Shown here: piece after piece, positions 16,701-24,456 of the stretch | Layout of the letters: every line of letters begins with the position of its first letter | How positions within the stretch are numbered: the stretch's first letter is position 1 | Source: Burkholderiales bacterium | GTDB taxonomy: Bacteria; Pseudomonadota; Gammaproteobacteria; Burkholderiales; Burkholderiaceae_C | DNA: 64,000 nucleotides | Reading direction: 5' to 3' | Assembly (NCBI GenBank): GCA_025350145.1 | Contig: JANXYH010000003.1 | Coordinates: 1-64,000, forward strand | Program-made: the position numbers and the translations under genes | The notes under the pieces: generated by a model | Seen by the model: the letters and a program-made list of their open reading frames with translations, nothing else | What the model was told of the DNA's origin: nothing | Databases searched by the model: none

Positions 16701-17563
16701 GCCTGGCGCACCAGCGCCAGCAGGCGCGGGTAAAGCTCGGCGTCGACCCGCTCGATCTGCGCCCGGCAGTAGCGCGGGTGCAGCGCCGAGAGCTTGACCG
16801 AGATGCCCGGCCCGTCGTAGATGCCGCGCCCGGCGCTGGCCTGGCCGATGGCCTCGATTGCCTGGTGGTAGGCCGCCAGGTAGCGCTGTGCGTCGGCCTC
16901 GGTCAAGGCGGCCTCGCCGAGCATGTCGTAGCTGTAGCGAAAGCCCTGCGCCTCGCGCGGCTTCGCGTTGTCCAGTGCCTGGCCGATGGTCTGGCCGCTG
17001 ACGAACTGCTCGCCCATCATCCGCATCGCCATGTCCACGCCGCGGCGGATCAGCGGCTCGCCGCCCAGGCCGACCAGGCGCTTGAGCGCCGCGCTCAGGC
17101 CGACATCGCTGTGCGTGGCCACCAGCTTGCCGGTCAGCAGCAGCCCCCAGGTCGCGGCATTGACGAACAGGCTGGGGCTGCGGCCGAGGTGCGATTGCCA
17201 GTCACCGGCGCCGATCTTGTCGCGGATCAGGGCGTCGCGGGTGGCGGCGTCGGGCACGCGCAGCAGGGCCTCGGCCAGGCACATCAGGGCCACGCCTTCC
17301 TGCGAGTTCAGGGCGAACTCCTGCAGCAGGCCCTGCACAAAGCCTTGGGCCAGGCCGCTGCGAGCGCTGTCGCGGCTGCGCAGCCCCTCAGCCAGGCGCA
17401 ATGCCAGCGCCTGGGTCGCGGCATTGGCCTCGGGCGTCTGCCCGGCCAGCGCCAGCAGCCCCGGCAGCAGCTCGGGCTCGGGCAGGCGGGTGGCGGCGGC
17501 GATCGCCGCCCACAGCGGCGCAAGCGGGTTCAGGTCGGGGGCTGGGCTGGGCGGGGCGGGCAT
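13772..17563 (-). CDS. putA: Bifunctional proline dehydrogenase / P5C dehydrogenase
   Basis: PutA oxidises proline to glutamate in two steps on the inner membrane face. The FAD-dependent proline dehydrogenase domain (about 180-470) shows GISVKLSALHPRY, HIDAEESERL and RLVKGAYWDSEIKRAQ. The NAD-dependent aldehyde dehydrogenase domain (about 550-1000) shows SPWNFPLAIF, FTGSTEVAR and the catalytic Cys in SAGQRCSALR. At 1263 residues it has a C-terminal ALDH-superfamily-like domain but lacks the ribbon-helix-helix DNA-binding domain of E. coli PutA, so it should be a type B enzyme that does not repress its own gene. It lies 29 nt after ocd. Confidence 0.94.
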   Translation of the reverse strand: MPAPPSPAPDLNPLAPLWAAIAAATRLPEPELLPGLLALAGQTPEANAATQALALRLAEGLRSRDSARSGLAQGFVQGLLQEFALNSQEGVALMCLAEALLRVPDAATRDALIRDKIGAGDWQSHLGRSPSLFVNAATWGLLLTGKLVATHSDVGLSAALKRLVGLGGEPLIRRGVDMAMRMMGEQFVSGQTIGQALDNAKPREAQGFRYSYDMLGEAALTEADAQRYLAAYHQAIEAIGQASAGRGIYDGPGISVKLSALHPRYCRAQIERVDAELYPRLLALVRQARRFDIGIHIDAEESERLALSLRLLERLCGEPGLAGWNGIGFVLQAYQKRCPAAVAFAIALARRSGRRLMLRLVKGAYWDSEIKRAQQDGLDGYPVYTRKLHTDVAYLACARKLLAAPDAVYPQFATHNAQTVAAVVHLAGQNFYAGQYEFQCLHGMGEPLYEQVVGAAAQGRLGRPCRVYAPVGSHETLLAYLVRRLLENGANSSFVNRIANPDIALAELVQDPVAAVWALGQSVGQVGAPHPAIALPQALYGRARRNARGLDLASDGQLAEWERALRASAAQEWVARPMLAGERPLAPARPVCNPADARERVGWVHEAGLDDLPLALAADGSAWSATAPADRASVLERAADALEADTLALCALLVREAGKTCANAVGEVREAVDFLRYYAAQVRADFANASHVPLGTVLCISPWNFPLAIFTGQVAAALAAGNRVLAKPAEQTPLIAAQAVQALWAAGVPRAALQLLPGPGQTLGAALVAEPRVQGVLFTGSTEVARLIQRQLSQRLADDGRPLTLVAETGGQNVMLVDSSALAEQVVQDVLASAFDSAGQRCSALRVLCLQEDGADRVLAMLHGALAELQLGNPASLAVDIGPLIDHPAAAAIQAHIAALRGQGRRVTQPRVRDSQDMAQAIAHGSFVAPTLIEIEHLSELRREVFGPVLHVLRFPREGLARLLDDIHASGYGLTLGLHTRIDETIAQVAGQARVGNVYVNRHMVGAVVGVQPFGGEGLSGTGPKAGGPLYLLRLLARRPDAAAARAVAACGSADAPAAPRGLTPDTGLAAQAAADLASLAEWAAAHGHPALAARCPALLADSPSGAARWLAGPTGEANLYRLLPRQAVLCLAEDDEPDAQRLLQLAAVLAVGSQAVWPAQARALVESLPAGLRQRIRLVDDWRSPAVAFDAVLHHGQAESLRQTGIALADRDGPIIAISATNAMDTCPPGQTGIALERLVVERAISLNTAAAGGNASLMSLG

Positions 17564-17592
17564 GGCGGCGCGCGGGGTCGGCCGGCCCAGTA

Positions 17593-18681
17593 TCAGGCCG
17601 CAAGCAAGACCGGCCGCATGGCCGCCGACACCGCGGCCGGAGCCAGGCTGCCGAACAGATTCTTCGGGTCGGCCAGGGGCGGCAGCAACTGCAGCCGCTG
17701 GCCCAGCCCCAGGGCTAGCGCCGCCTGTTCGAGAAAGCCCAGCACGGCATGGTCCTCAAGCGCGAAGCCGACCGAGTCGAACACCGTCACCTCGGCGGCG
17801 CTGCGCCGGCCCGGGCGGGCGCCGCTCAGCACCTGCCAGAACTCGGTCACCGCAAAGTCCGCAGGCAGCAGTTGCAGGTCGCCTTCGATCCGCGTCTGCG
17901 GCTCGTACTCGACGAACACGCTGGCCTGGCGCAGCACCTCGGCCGCCAGCTCGGTCTTGCCCGGGCAGTCGCCGCCGATGGCGTTGAAGTGCATGCCGGG
18001 CTCGACCATCTCGGGCCGGATCACCGTGGCCAGGGCCTTGTCGGCGGTGGCGGTGGTGACGATGTCGGCGCCGCGCACGGCCTCGGCGACGCTGGCGCAG
18101 GTGAGCAGCCGCAAGCCCTGGCCGTGCAGGTTCGAGACCAGCCTGGCGCTGGCGGCGGGGTCGGTGTCGAACAGCCGCAGGCTGCGGATGCCCAGCATCT
18201 CGGCAAAGGCCAGCGCCTGGAACTCGGCCTGCGCGCCGTTGCCGATCAGCGCCATGGTTCGGCTGTCGGGCCGGGCCAGGTGCTGGGCCACCAGGGCCGA
18301 CATCGCGGCGGTGCGGATCGCGGTGGCCAGGCTCAGCGCCGCCAGCAACCGCGGCTGGCCGGTGGCGACATCGGCCAGCACGCCGAAGGCCATCACCGTG
18401 GGCAGGCCCAGGCGGGTGTTGCCGGGGTGGCCGTTGACGTACTTGAAGGCGTAGTCCTGGGCGTCCGAGGTCGGCATCAGCTCGATCACGCCCTGCCGCG
18501 AATGGTCGGCCGTGCGCGCAACCTTGCTGAACTCCGGCCAGCGGCGCAGCGCCGACCCGATCCGCGCCGCCACCTCGACCAGGCTGGCGCGCAGGCCGAT
18601 GCGCTCGACGATGCGGGCCACGTCGGCGGCGCCGAGGTAGAGCGTGGACAGGTCGGGGCAGTGGCTGGGCAGGGCAGGCAT
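17593..18681 (-). CDS. ocd: Ornithine cyclodeaminase
   Basis: A 362-residue NAD-dependent member of the ornithine cyclodeaminase/mu-crystallin family, converting L-ornithine directly to L-proline and ammonia. Visible features are the substrate-binding FKYVNGHPGNT, the Rossmann motif MALIGNGAQAEFQALA and the catalytic Asp region NAIGGDCPGKTEL. It is the first gene of a leftward unit with putA, so ornithine can flow through proline to glutamate. The promoter must lie in the 183 nt shared with the divergent epoxide hydrolase gene; no clear operator was identified there. Confidence 0.92.
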   Translation of the reverse strand: MPALPSHCPDLSTLYLGAADVARIVERIGLRASLVEVAARIGSALRRWPEFSKVARTADHSRQGVIELMPTSDAQDYAFKYVNGHPGNTRLGLPTVMAFGVLADVATGQPRLLAALSLATAIRTAAMSALVAQHLARPDSRTMALIGNGAQAEFQALAFAEMLGIRSLRLFDTDPAASARLVSNLHGQGLRLLTCASVAEAVRGADIVTTATADKALATVIRPEMVEPGMHFNAIGGDCPGKTELAAEVLRQASVFVEYEPQTRIEGDLQLLPADFAVTEFWQVLSGARPGRRSAAEVTVFDSVGFALEDHAVLGFLEQAALALGLGQRLQLLPPLADPKNLFGSLAPAAVSAAMRPVLLAA

Positions 18682-18864
18682 GGCGGGCTCGTTCGGTCAG
18701 GGATGCCCGCCAGTCTGGCGGCACTGGCGCGCAAAAGACAGCCGCAGGGCTGCTGCATCCGGCCTGCAAAGTTGCCGAAGTGGCAGTGCTGATTGGCGGT
18801 TTGCGCAGTGGCGCCGGCCGCGCCCGATACTGCGTCGATCCGCCATGCCGCCAGGAGCTTGCCC

Positions 18865-20007
18865 ATGGACAGCGCCATCCAGCCGTTCCAGATTGCCGTC
18901 GCCGATGCCGTCCTGGCCGATCTGCGCCAGCGCCTGCGCGCCACCCGCTGGCCCGAGGCGGAGTTGGTCGACGACTGGCGCCAGGGCATCCCGCTGGCCT
19001 GGGTCAAGGCGATCTGCGCCCATTGGGCCGACGGTTATGACTGGCGCGCCCGCGAGGTGGCGCTGAACCGCTGGCCGCAGTTCATAACCTCGATAGACGG
19101 CCTGGAGATCCACTTCATCCACGCCCGCTCGCCCCATCCCGGGGCGATGCCGCTGCTGCTGACGCATGGCTGGCCGGGCTCGGTGGTCGAGTTCCAGAAG
19201 GTCATCGCCCCGCTGACCGACCCGCCGGCCCACGGCGGCGACGCGGCCGATGCTTTCGACGTGATCTGCCCCTCGCTGCCGGGCTTCGGCTTCTCGGCCA
19301 AGCCCAGCGCCACCGGCTGGGGGGTGGAGCGGATCGCCTCGGCCTGGGCGCAGTTGCTGGCCAGGCTGGGCTGCGACCGCTACTTCGCCCAGGGCGGCGA
19401 CTGGGGCTCGGCGGTGACCAGCGCACTCGGCGCGCAGGACCCCGGCCACTGCGCCGGCATCCACATCACCCTGGCGATGGGTTCGCGGCCGTTGCCCAGC
19501 GAGGGCGAGCCGCCGCCCGAGGAGGCCCGCGCCCTGCGCGGCATCGCCCACTACCGGCAGTGGGACAACGGCTACAGCCAGCAGCAGGCAACCCGGCCGC
19601 AAACCCTGGGCTATGGGTTGACCGATTCACCGGCCGGCCAGGCGGCCTGGATCCTGGAGAAATTCTGGGCCTGGACCGACTGCGACGGCGACCCGCTGAA
19701 CATCTTCAGCCGCGACGAGTTGCTCGACAACGTGATGCTGTACTGGTTGAGCGCCAGCGCCGCCTCGTCGGCCCGGCTGTACTGGGAGAGCTTTGGCGCC
19801 AGGCGCAAGCCGGCGCTGGTGACCGTGCCGACCGGCGTGGCCGTCTACCCCAAGGAAATCGTCACCCCGGTGCGGCGCTGGATGGCCGGCGGCTACAGCG
19901 ACATCCGCCACTGGGCGGAGATGCCCAAGGGCGGGCATTTCGCCGCCTTCGAGCAGCCAGCGCTGTTCGTCGACGACCTGCGGGCGTGTTTCAGGCCCTT
20001 GCGCTGA
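18865..20007 (+). CDS. Epoxide hydrolase (EHN domain plus alpha/beta hydrolase)
   Basis: A 380-residue epoxide hydrolase-type alpha/beta hydrolase. An N-terminal EHN domain (LRQRLRATRWPE, then WRAREVALNRWPQF) is followed by the oxyanion segment HGWPGSVVEF, the nucleophile elbow GGDWGS (Asp nucleophile) and the C-terminal His in KGGHFAAFEQP. Such enzymes add water to epoxides; the natural substrate is unknown. The start at 18865 has AGGAG (18853-18857) 7 nt upstream; the longer in-frame start at 18793 lacks one. The gene stands alone, divergent from ocd. Confidence 0.88.
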   Translation: MDSAIQPFQIAVADAVLADLRQRLRATRWPEAELVDDWRQGIPLAWVKAICAHWADGYDWRAREVALNRWPQFITSIDGLEIHFIHARSPHPGAMPLLLTHGWPGSVVEFQKVIAPLTDPPAHGGDAADAFDVICPSLPGFGFSAKPSATGWGVERIASAWAQLLARLGCDRYFAQGGDWGSAVTSALGAQDPGHCAGIHITLAMGSRPLPSEGEPPPEEARALRGIAHYRQWDNGYSQQQATRPQTLGYGLTDSPAGQAAWILEKFWAWTDCDGDPLNIFSRDELLDNVMLYWLSASAASSARLYWESFGARRKPALVTVPTGVAVYPKEIVTPVRRWMAGGYSDIRHWAEMPKGGHFAAFEQPALFVDDLRACFRPLR

Positions 20008-20034
20008 GCGCGCCGGCCGGGCCGCCCAGCCGGC

Positions 20035-20472
20035 CTAGCGGTACAGCACCATCTGGGTGCAGCGGAACAGGGCGATCGTCTTGCCGCTCCCGCGGTGGCT
20101 GACGACCGCGTCCCAGACCTGGGTTGATTTGCCCAGGTGGGCCGGCGTGGCGACGCAGTCGAGCATGCCGTCGCGGGCCGTGCCGAGGTGGTTGGACTTC
20201 AGCTCGACGGTGGTGAACCCGGCCGCTTTGGCCGGCAGGGTGACGATGCAGCCATAGCCGCAACAGGTGTCGGCCAGGGTCACCGCCGCGCCGGCATGCA
20301 GGTAGCCGTTGCTTGCCATCAGATCGCTGCGAAACGGCATCTGCGCGCAGACCGCACTGGCGTCGATCTGGGTGATGACGATGCCCAGCAGGCCGGGCAG
20401 GTTGCCGACGCCGCGGCGGTTGAAGTCGGCGGCGGTCAGGCCGCCGCGGTCCAGGGGCGAGAGTGCAGGCAT
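20035..20472 (-). CDS. PaaI-family hotdog thioesterase
   Basis: A 145-residue single-domain hotdog protein of the PaaI/YdiI thioesterase type, hydrolysing an acyl- or aryl-CoA. The motif around the hotdog helix reads NGYLHAGAAVTLADTCCGYG, with the His-Gly/Ala-Gly pattern typical of the family, followed by ELKSNHLGTARDGML. It converges on the epoxide hydrolase gene across 27 nt of GC-rich, partly self-complementary sequence. Its substrate is not indicated by the neighbours. Confidence 0.85.
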   Translation of the reverse strand: MPALSPLDRGGLTAADFNRRGVGNLPGLLGIVITQIDASAVCAQMPFRSDLMASNGYLHAGAAVTLADTCCGYGCIVTLPAKAAGFTTVELKSNHLGTARDGMLDCVATPAHLGKSTQVWDAVVSHRGSGKTIALFRCTQMVLYR

Positions 20473-20526
20473 GGCGCTGATCGTAGCCGCAGCCGCCGGC
20501 CAGCCCAGGGCGTGGCCGGCCAGGGG

Positions 20527-21213
20527 CTAGGGGCTCGCCGCCAGGCGCAGGCGCAGCGCCGCCACTGCGCTGTCGATGGTCGTCAGCACCGGCAGGCCCA
20601 GGGTCTGGCGCAGCCCGGGCGCAGCGCGGGCCATGCTGAACTGGGCCAGCGCCATCAGCGTGCAGCCACGGGCTTGCAGGCGCTGGCCGGCCCGCAGCAC
20701 GGCGGCGTCGTGGCCGGCCATGTCGCCCCGGTCCAGGGCGGCCATCGCGCCGTCGGCAAACTCCAGCGCCAGCGCGGTGTCGGGCGAGAACTCGGCGGGC
20801 ATGGATTGCACGGTCGGGGCGAACGAGGCGATCAGGCCGATCTTGGCGCCACCGCCACCACTGCCACCACCACCGCCACTGGAGTGGGCCGCCGCCTCGG
20901 CGTCGGCAACCATGGCCTGGTTCGGCTTGAACACCGGCAGGCCGGGGTGGCGAAGCGCGGCCGCGCTGATGCACGGGCCGAACGCCGAGCAGGTGAACAG
21001 GATGCCCTGCGCGCCACAGGCGACGGCGTAATCGGTGAGCGTGGCGAATCGGGCGTGCATCGCCGCGTCAAGCTGGCCGCTGCGGGCCAGGTCGGCCGAG
21101 AGCGAGTCGTCGATCAGGTTCATGCGCGTGGCCTGCGGCCAGTCGCGGGCCAACGCCTCGTTGATCGGTGCGACCGAGTGTTGCAGGGCGTGGATCAGGG
21201 CGATGCGTGGCAC
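20527..21213 (-). CDS. Asp/Glu racemase-superfamily protein with Gly-rich insert
   Basis: About 228 residues of the Asp/Glu/hydantoin racemase superfamily (racemases, maleate isomerase, arylmalonate decarboxylase). The two catalytic-Cys regions are LFTCSAFGPC in the N-terminal half and CTLMALAQFSMA in the C-terminal half, where the second Cys is shifted from its usual place. Between them lies an unusual linker with two Gly runs (GGGGGSGGGG). GTG at 21213 is chosen as the start because the conserved PRIALIHAL follows at once; no strong Shine-Dalgarno is seen. It is the last gene of the leftward ABC operon. It may be a hydantoin racemase-type enzyme, but that is a guess. Confidence 0.7.
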   Translation of the reverse strand: MPRIALIHALQHSVAPINEALARDWPQATRMNLIDDSLSADLARSGQLDAAMHARFATLTDYAVACGAQGILFTCSAFGPCISAAALRHPGLPVFKPNQAMVADAEAAAHSSGGGGGSGGGGAKIGLIASFAPTVQSMPAEFSPDTALALEFADGAMAALDRGDMAGHDAAVLRAGQRLQARGCTLMALAQFSMARAAPGLRQTLGLPVLTTIDSAVAALRLRLAASP

Positions 21214-21241
21214 GGTGGGGGGCTCAGAGTGAAAGCCTGGG

Positions 21242-22213
21242 TCAGTCGGCGACGCGCCCCTGGGCCAGCAGGCGCGACAGGCGCAGCACGCCGAGTGTCG
21301 CGCCCGCAGCGTCGCACACGCGGGCCTGCTCGGCGCCGCTGGCCAGCAACGCCGCCAGGGCATCGCGCAGGCTCGCCCCGGGCGCAAGCGCCGGGCTGTG
21401 GTCGGCCGCCGCTGCCGGGGTGTCCAGACCGACGGGCATGGCCTCGACCAGGTCGGCCACGCGCAGCAAGGCCAGGCGGCGCAGGGCCCGGTCGTGGCCG
21501 ACAAAGCTGCGCACGAAATCGTTGGCCGGGCGGGCCAGCAGCGCCAGCGGGCTGGCGCATTGCTCGACCCGGCCCTGGCGCATCACCACCACCTGGCTGG
21601 CCATGCGGATCGCCTCGTCAAGGTCGTGGGTGACCAGCACGACGGTCTTGCGCAGCCGCTTCAGGATCGCCAGCAATTCGTCCTGCAGCCGCGCCCGGGT
21701 GAGCGGGTCGAGCGCACCGAAGGGCTCGTCCATCAGCAGCACCGGCGGGTCGGCGGCGAGCGCCCGGGCGACACCGACCCGCTGCGCCTGCCCGCCCGAG
21801 AGCTGGCGCGGCCAGCGCCCGCGCAGGCCCGGTTCGTCCAGCCCGACCAGGGCCAGCAACTCGTCGATGCGCCGCTGCACCCGCGGCTCGGCCCAGCCCA
21901 GCAATCGCGGCACGGTGGCGATGTTGTCGGCGATGTTCAGGTGCGGGAACAGCCCGACCTGCTGGATCACGTAGCCGATGGCGCGGCGCAACGCCACCGG
22001 GGCCACCTGAGTCACGTCGCGGCCGCCGACCTCGACCACCCCGGCGTCGGGCTCGACCATGCGGTTGACCATGCGCAGGGTGGTGGTCTTGCCGCAGCCA
22101 CTGGGCCCGACCAGGACCCCGACCTCGCCCTCGGCCAGGTGCAGGCTCAGGCCGTCGACCGCCGGCTGCGGCGCGCCCGCAAAGCGTTTGCTCAGGCCGC
22201 TCAGGCGGATCAT
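21242..22213 (-). CDS. ABC ATPase, glycine betaine/osmoprotectant (OpuCA/ProV) type
   Basis: A 323-residue ATP-binding subunit resembling OpuCA/OsmV. Walker A is GPSGCGKTTT, the signature LSGGQAQRVG, Walker B VLLMDEPFGALD, and the switch His lies in VTHDLDEA. The C-terminal ~90 residues resemble a degenerate CBS-type regulatory domain. It begins 10 nt after a second, TauB-like ATPase gene, but no OpuCB-type permease or quaternary-amine binding protein is encoded nearby, so it may serve a system elsewhere or be a second ATPase for the same permease. Confidence 0.85.
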   Translation of the reverse strand: MIRLSGLSKRFAGAPQPAVDGLSLHLAEGEVGVLVGPSGCGKTTTLRMVNRMVEPDAGVVEVGGRDVTQVAPVALRRAIGYVIQQVGLFPHLNIADNIATVPRLLGWAEPRVQRRIDELLALVGLDEPGLRGRWPRQLSGGQAQRVGVARALAADPPVLLMDEPFGALDPLTRARLQDELLAILKRLRKTVVLVTHDLDEAIRMASQVVVMRQGRVEQCASPLALLARPANDFVRSFVGHDRALRRLALLRVADLVEAMPVGLDTPAAAADHSPALAPGASLRDALAALLASGAEQARVCDAAGATLGVLRLSRLLAQGRVAD

Positions 22214-22223
22214 CGCGAAACGA

Positions 22224-23027
22224 TCAGGCCGGCATCGCCTGCGCCGCCCGCATCGCGGCCAACACCTCGGTCCGCACCGCCTCGGTCAGCTCGGCCTTGA
22301 GCGCCATGAAGGCCGGCGTGGTCTTGAGCGCGTAATGGCGGGGGCGGTCCAGCGCCACCGCCAGGTCGAGCTTGATCCGCCCCGGCCGGGCGGTCATCAC
22401 CACCACCCGGCTGGCCATGAACACCGCCTCGTCGATGTCGTGGGTGACGAACAGCACGGTCTTGCGCTGCGCCTCCCAGATGCCCAGCAGCAGCTCCTGC
22501 ATCAGCTCGCGGGTCTGGTGGTCAAGCGCGCCGAAGGGCTCGTCCATGAGCAGGATGCGCGGGTCGTTGGCCAGGGCGCGGGCGATGGCGGTGCGCTGCT
22601 GCATGCCGCCCGAGAGCTGCTTCGGGTAATGCTGCTCGAAGCCGCGCAGGCCGACCTTGGCGATGAAGTCGTGGGCAATCTCGAGCTGCTCGGGCCGTGC
22701 CAGGCCGCGCTCGCGCAGGCCGAAGGCGACGTTGTCGATGACGCTGAGCCAGGGAAACAGGGTGTAGCTCTGGAACACCATGCCGCGGTCGGCGCCGGGG
22801 CGGTGGATCGCCTGGCCGTCCATCGTCACGCTGCCGGCGCTGGGTGAGTCCAGGCCGGCGACGATGCGCAGCAGGCTGCTCTTGCCGCAGCCGCTGGGGC
22901 CGAGGATGGTGACGAAGTCGTTCTCGGCCACGTCCAGATCGGTGGCCTGCAGGGCCAGGGTCTCTCCCTTGGCCGAGCTGAAGCGGCGTTCTAAGCCGCG
23001 TACGGTGAGCAGGGGTGGCTGGGTCAT
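22224..23027 (-). CDS. ABC ATPase, nitrate/sulfonate/taurine (TauB/SsuB) type
   Basis: A 267-residue ATP-binding subunit of the NitT/TauT class. Walker A GPSGCGKSSL, Q-loop MVFQSYTLFPW, signature LSGGMQQRTA, Walker B ILLMDEPFGALD and VTHDIDEA are all intact. The start at 23027 (MTQPPLLTVRGLERRF) matches the family N-terminus; an upstream in-frame ATG would add a proline- and histidine-rich tail. It follows the permease gene by 47 nt and should power that permease. Confidence 0.9.
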   Translation of the reverse strand: MTQPPLLTVRGLERRFSSAKGETLALQATDLDVAENDFVTILGPSGCGKSSLLRIVAGLDSPSAGSVTMDGQAIHRPGADRGMVFQSYTLFPWLSVIDNVAFGLRERGLARPEQLEIAHDFIAKVGLRGFEQHYPKQLSGGMQQRTAIARALANDPRILLMDEPFGALDHQTRELMQELLLGIWEAQRKTVLFVTHDIDEAVFMASRVVVMTARPGRIKLDLAVALDRPRHYALKTTPAFMALKAELTEAVRTEVLAAMRAAQAMPA

Positions 23028-23074
23028 GGGGTGTGCGTGGTGTGGCTTCTGCAAACTCAGTGGCATCAGCGGCA

Positions 23075-23854
23075 TCAGCGGCCGAGCAGGGCCCAGGGAA
23101 AGAGCCAACGGTTCAGGGCCTTGGCCGCCAGGTCGCTGGCCAGGCCGATCAGGCCGATGACGATGATGCCGAAGATGATCTGGTCGGTCGCCAGCAGCGC
23201 CTGGCTGTCGGTGATCATGTGGCCGATGCCGCTGGACGCGCCGATCAGCTCGGCCACGATCACGTAGGTCCAGGCCCAGCCCAGCACCATCCGCAGGGTC
23301 TCGGCGATCTCCGGTGCGGCGCCGGGGAGCAGCACCCGGCGGATCAGGCCGGTGTCGCTCACGCCCAGGGTGTAGGCCGCCTCGACCAGGTCGCGGCGGG
23401 TGTTACCCACCGTCACCGCCACTATCAGCACGAGGTTGAAGAAGCTGCCGAGGAAGATGACCGCCAGTTTCTGCGCCTCGCCGATGCCGGCCCAGAGGAT
23501 CAGCAGCGGGATGAAGGCGCTGGCCGGCAGGTAGCGGGCAAAGCTGACGAAGGGCTCGAAGAAGGCCTCGACCGGCTTGTAGGCGCCCATCGCCACGCCC
23601 AGCGGCAGGGCCAGCGCCGCAGCGATGGCAAAGCCGCCCAGCACCCGCCACACCGTCATGCCGATGTCGCCGATGAAGCCCATCTCGGTCAGCAGCGTCC
23701 AGCCCGAGCGCAGCATGGTCAGCGGGTCGGCGAGGAAAGTCTTGGAGACGAAGCCGCCAAAGGTGGCCAGCGCCCACAGGCCGACGAAGACGACGAAGAA
23801 GGCGACGCCCAGGGCGACGCGGGTTCGGGGCGATACGGGCATGAGGGGGCGCAT
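23075..23854 (-). CDS. ABC permease, nitrate/sulfonate/taurine type
   Basis: A 255-260 residue inner-membrane permease of the SsuC/TauC class with about six membrane segments. The EAA loop reads EAAYTLGVSDTGLIRRVLLPGAAPEIAETL. The start may be at 23854 or 23842 (MPVSPRTR). The matching binding protein lies about 2.3 kb upstream on the same strand (26156-27115), separated by restriction-modification debris, so the original operon was probably binding protein-permease-ATPase. Confidence 0.88.
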   Translation of the reverse strand: MRPLMPVSPRTRVALGVAFFVVFVGLWALATFGGFVSKTFLADPLTMLRSGWTLLTEMGFIGDIGMTVWRVLGGFAIAAALALPLGVAMGAYKPVEAFFEPFVSFARYLPASAFIPLLILWAGIGEAQKLAVIFLGSFFNLVLIVAVTVGNTRRDLVEAAYTLGVSDTGLIRRVLLPGAAPEIAETLRMVLGWAWTYVIVAELIGASSGIGHMITDSQALLATDQIIFGIIVIGLIGLASDLAAKALNRWLFPWALLGR

Positions 23855-23970
23855 CGGCAGCTTCAGGCAGGGGTTGGCCAGTCTAGGCGCCTGTCGGGCT
23901 TTGGCCTGGGTTCGCGTTGGACTGCAATGCGGGTGAAGGCAAGGCGCAAAGGCGACACGAGTTGGACACT

Positions 23971-24144
23971 TCTGCGGACGGCCTCGCCGGCGCTGCTGGC
24001 CTCGAACAGCACCTTGTCTGGCAGCACCACAGCGGCATGGCCGCGGCGGCCCATCACCGTCATGATGTGCTGCATGAAGCTCAGTTGCTGGTTGCCGGTG
24101 GTGAATTTGAAGTCGCCGGCCAGAGCGGTGTGGTCGGTGCGCAT
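23971..24144 (-). pseudogene. Fragment of a type I RM methylase (HsdM)
   Basis: About 58 codons closely resemble the conserved core of type I restriction-modification HsdM just after the NPPF catalytic motif: GNQQLSFMQHIMTV, then RGHAAVVLPDKVLFE and GEAVRR. The N-terminal domain, the AdoMet motif, NPPF and the C-terminal part are all missing, and downstream the frame runs into unrelated sequence. A full HsdM is about 500 residues, so this is a remnant. It lies between an AlbA_2/ATPase gene and the ABC permease gene. Identification rests on motif similarity judged by eye. Confidence 0.7.
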
Positions 24145-24456
24145 GAGGGGGATCGGTATGCTCGGCCGCGGCCTGGATAACAACCGTGGCCGCAAGTCGT
24201 TGATTTAAATGGATTAATTGACTGCATGCGGTTTGTTTTCTGGGCCAGGAGAAAAGAACGGCCTGCGGTTCTGGCCAGGGTGGGTGTCGGGACGGGCTTG
24301 GAGGACATCTGCGGCCGGCGCCAGAGGCCGATTTGCGGCGACCGACCCGCCGGCCGGCGGCAAAGGCGCGCCGCCGCCTCCCAAGGGGGTTGAGCCAACT
24401 CGGGAGCGGCCCTTCGTTGACTCATGAGATAACAACGAAAGTCGCAACGCTTTGAT
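24145..24456. other. AT-richer non-coding stretch upstream of the HsdM remnant
   Basis: About 310 nt without a credible gene. The part around 24175-24245 is clearly richer in A and T than the rest of the window (TTGATTTAAATGGATTAATT near 24200), which fits acquired DNA or a junction scar. The second half holds one copy of the structured repeat. GCATGAGGGG with a nearby ATCGG occurs at 24141 and again near 23840, on either side of the HsdM fragment. Confidence 0.5.
24374..24428. repeat. Dispersed structured intergenic repeat, copy 2
   Basis: Second copy of the element at 2405-2460. The 16-nt loop TCGGGAGCGGCCCTTC is identical (24400-24415). The stem arms are TTGAGCCAAC (24390-24399) and GTTGACTCAT (24416-24425), pairing at 8 of 10 positions with a sequence different from copy 1. 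A C-run/G-run hairpin again precedes it. It lies directly after the stop of the AlbA_2 gene. Confidence 0.7.

Noticed and set aside
13976-18454. A 1492-codon open frame on the plus strand
   Set aside because: It lies opposite putA and ocd, whose motifs are intact on the minus strand. Its predicted protein is low in hydrophobic order and rich in Gln, Arg, Ala and Gly, the usual antisense artefact in high-GC DNA.
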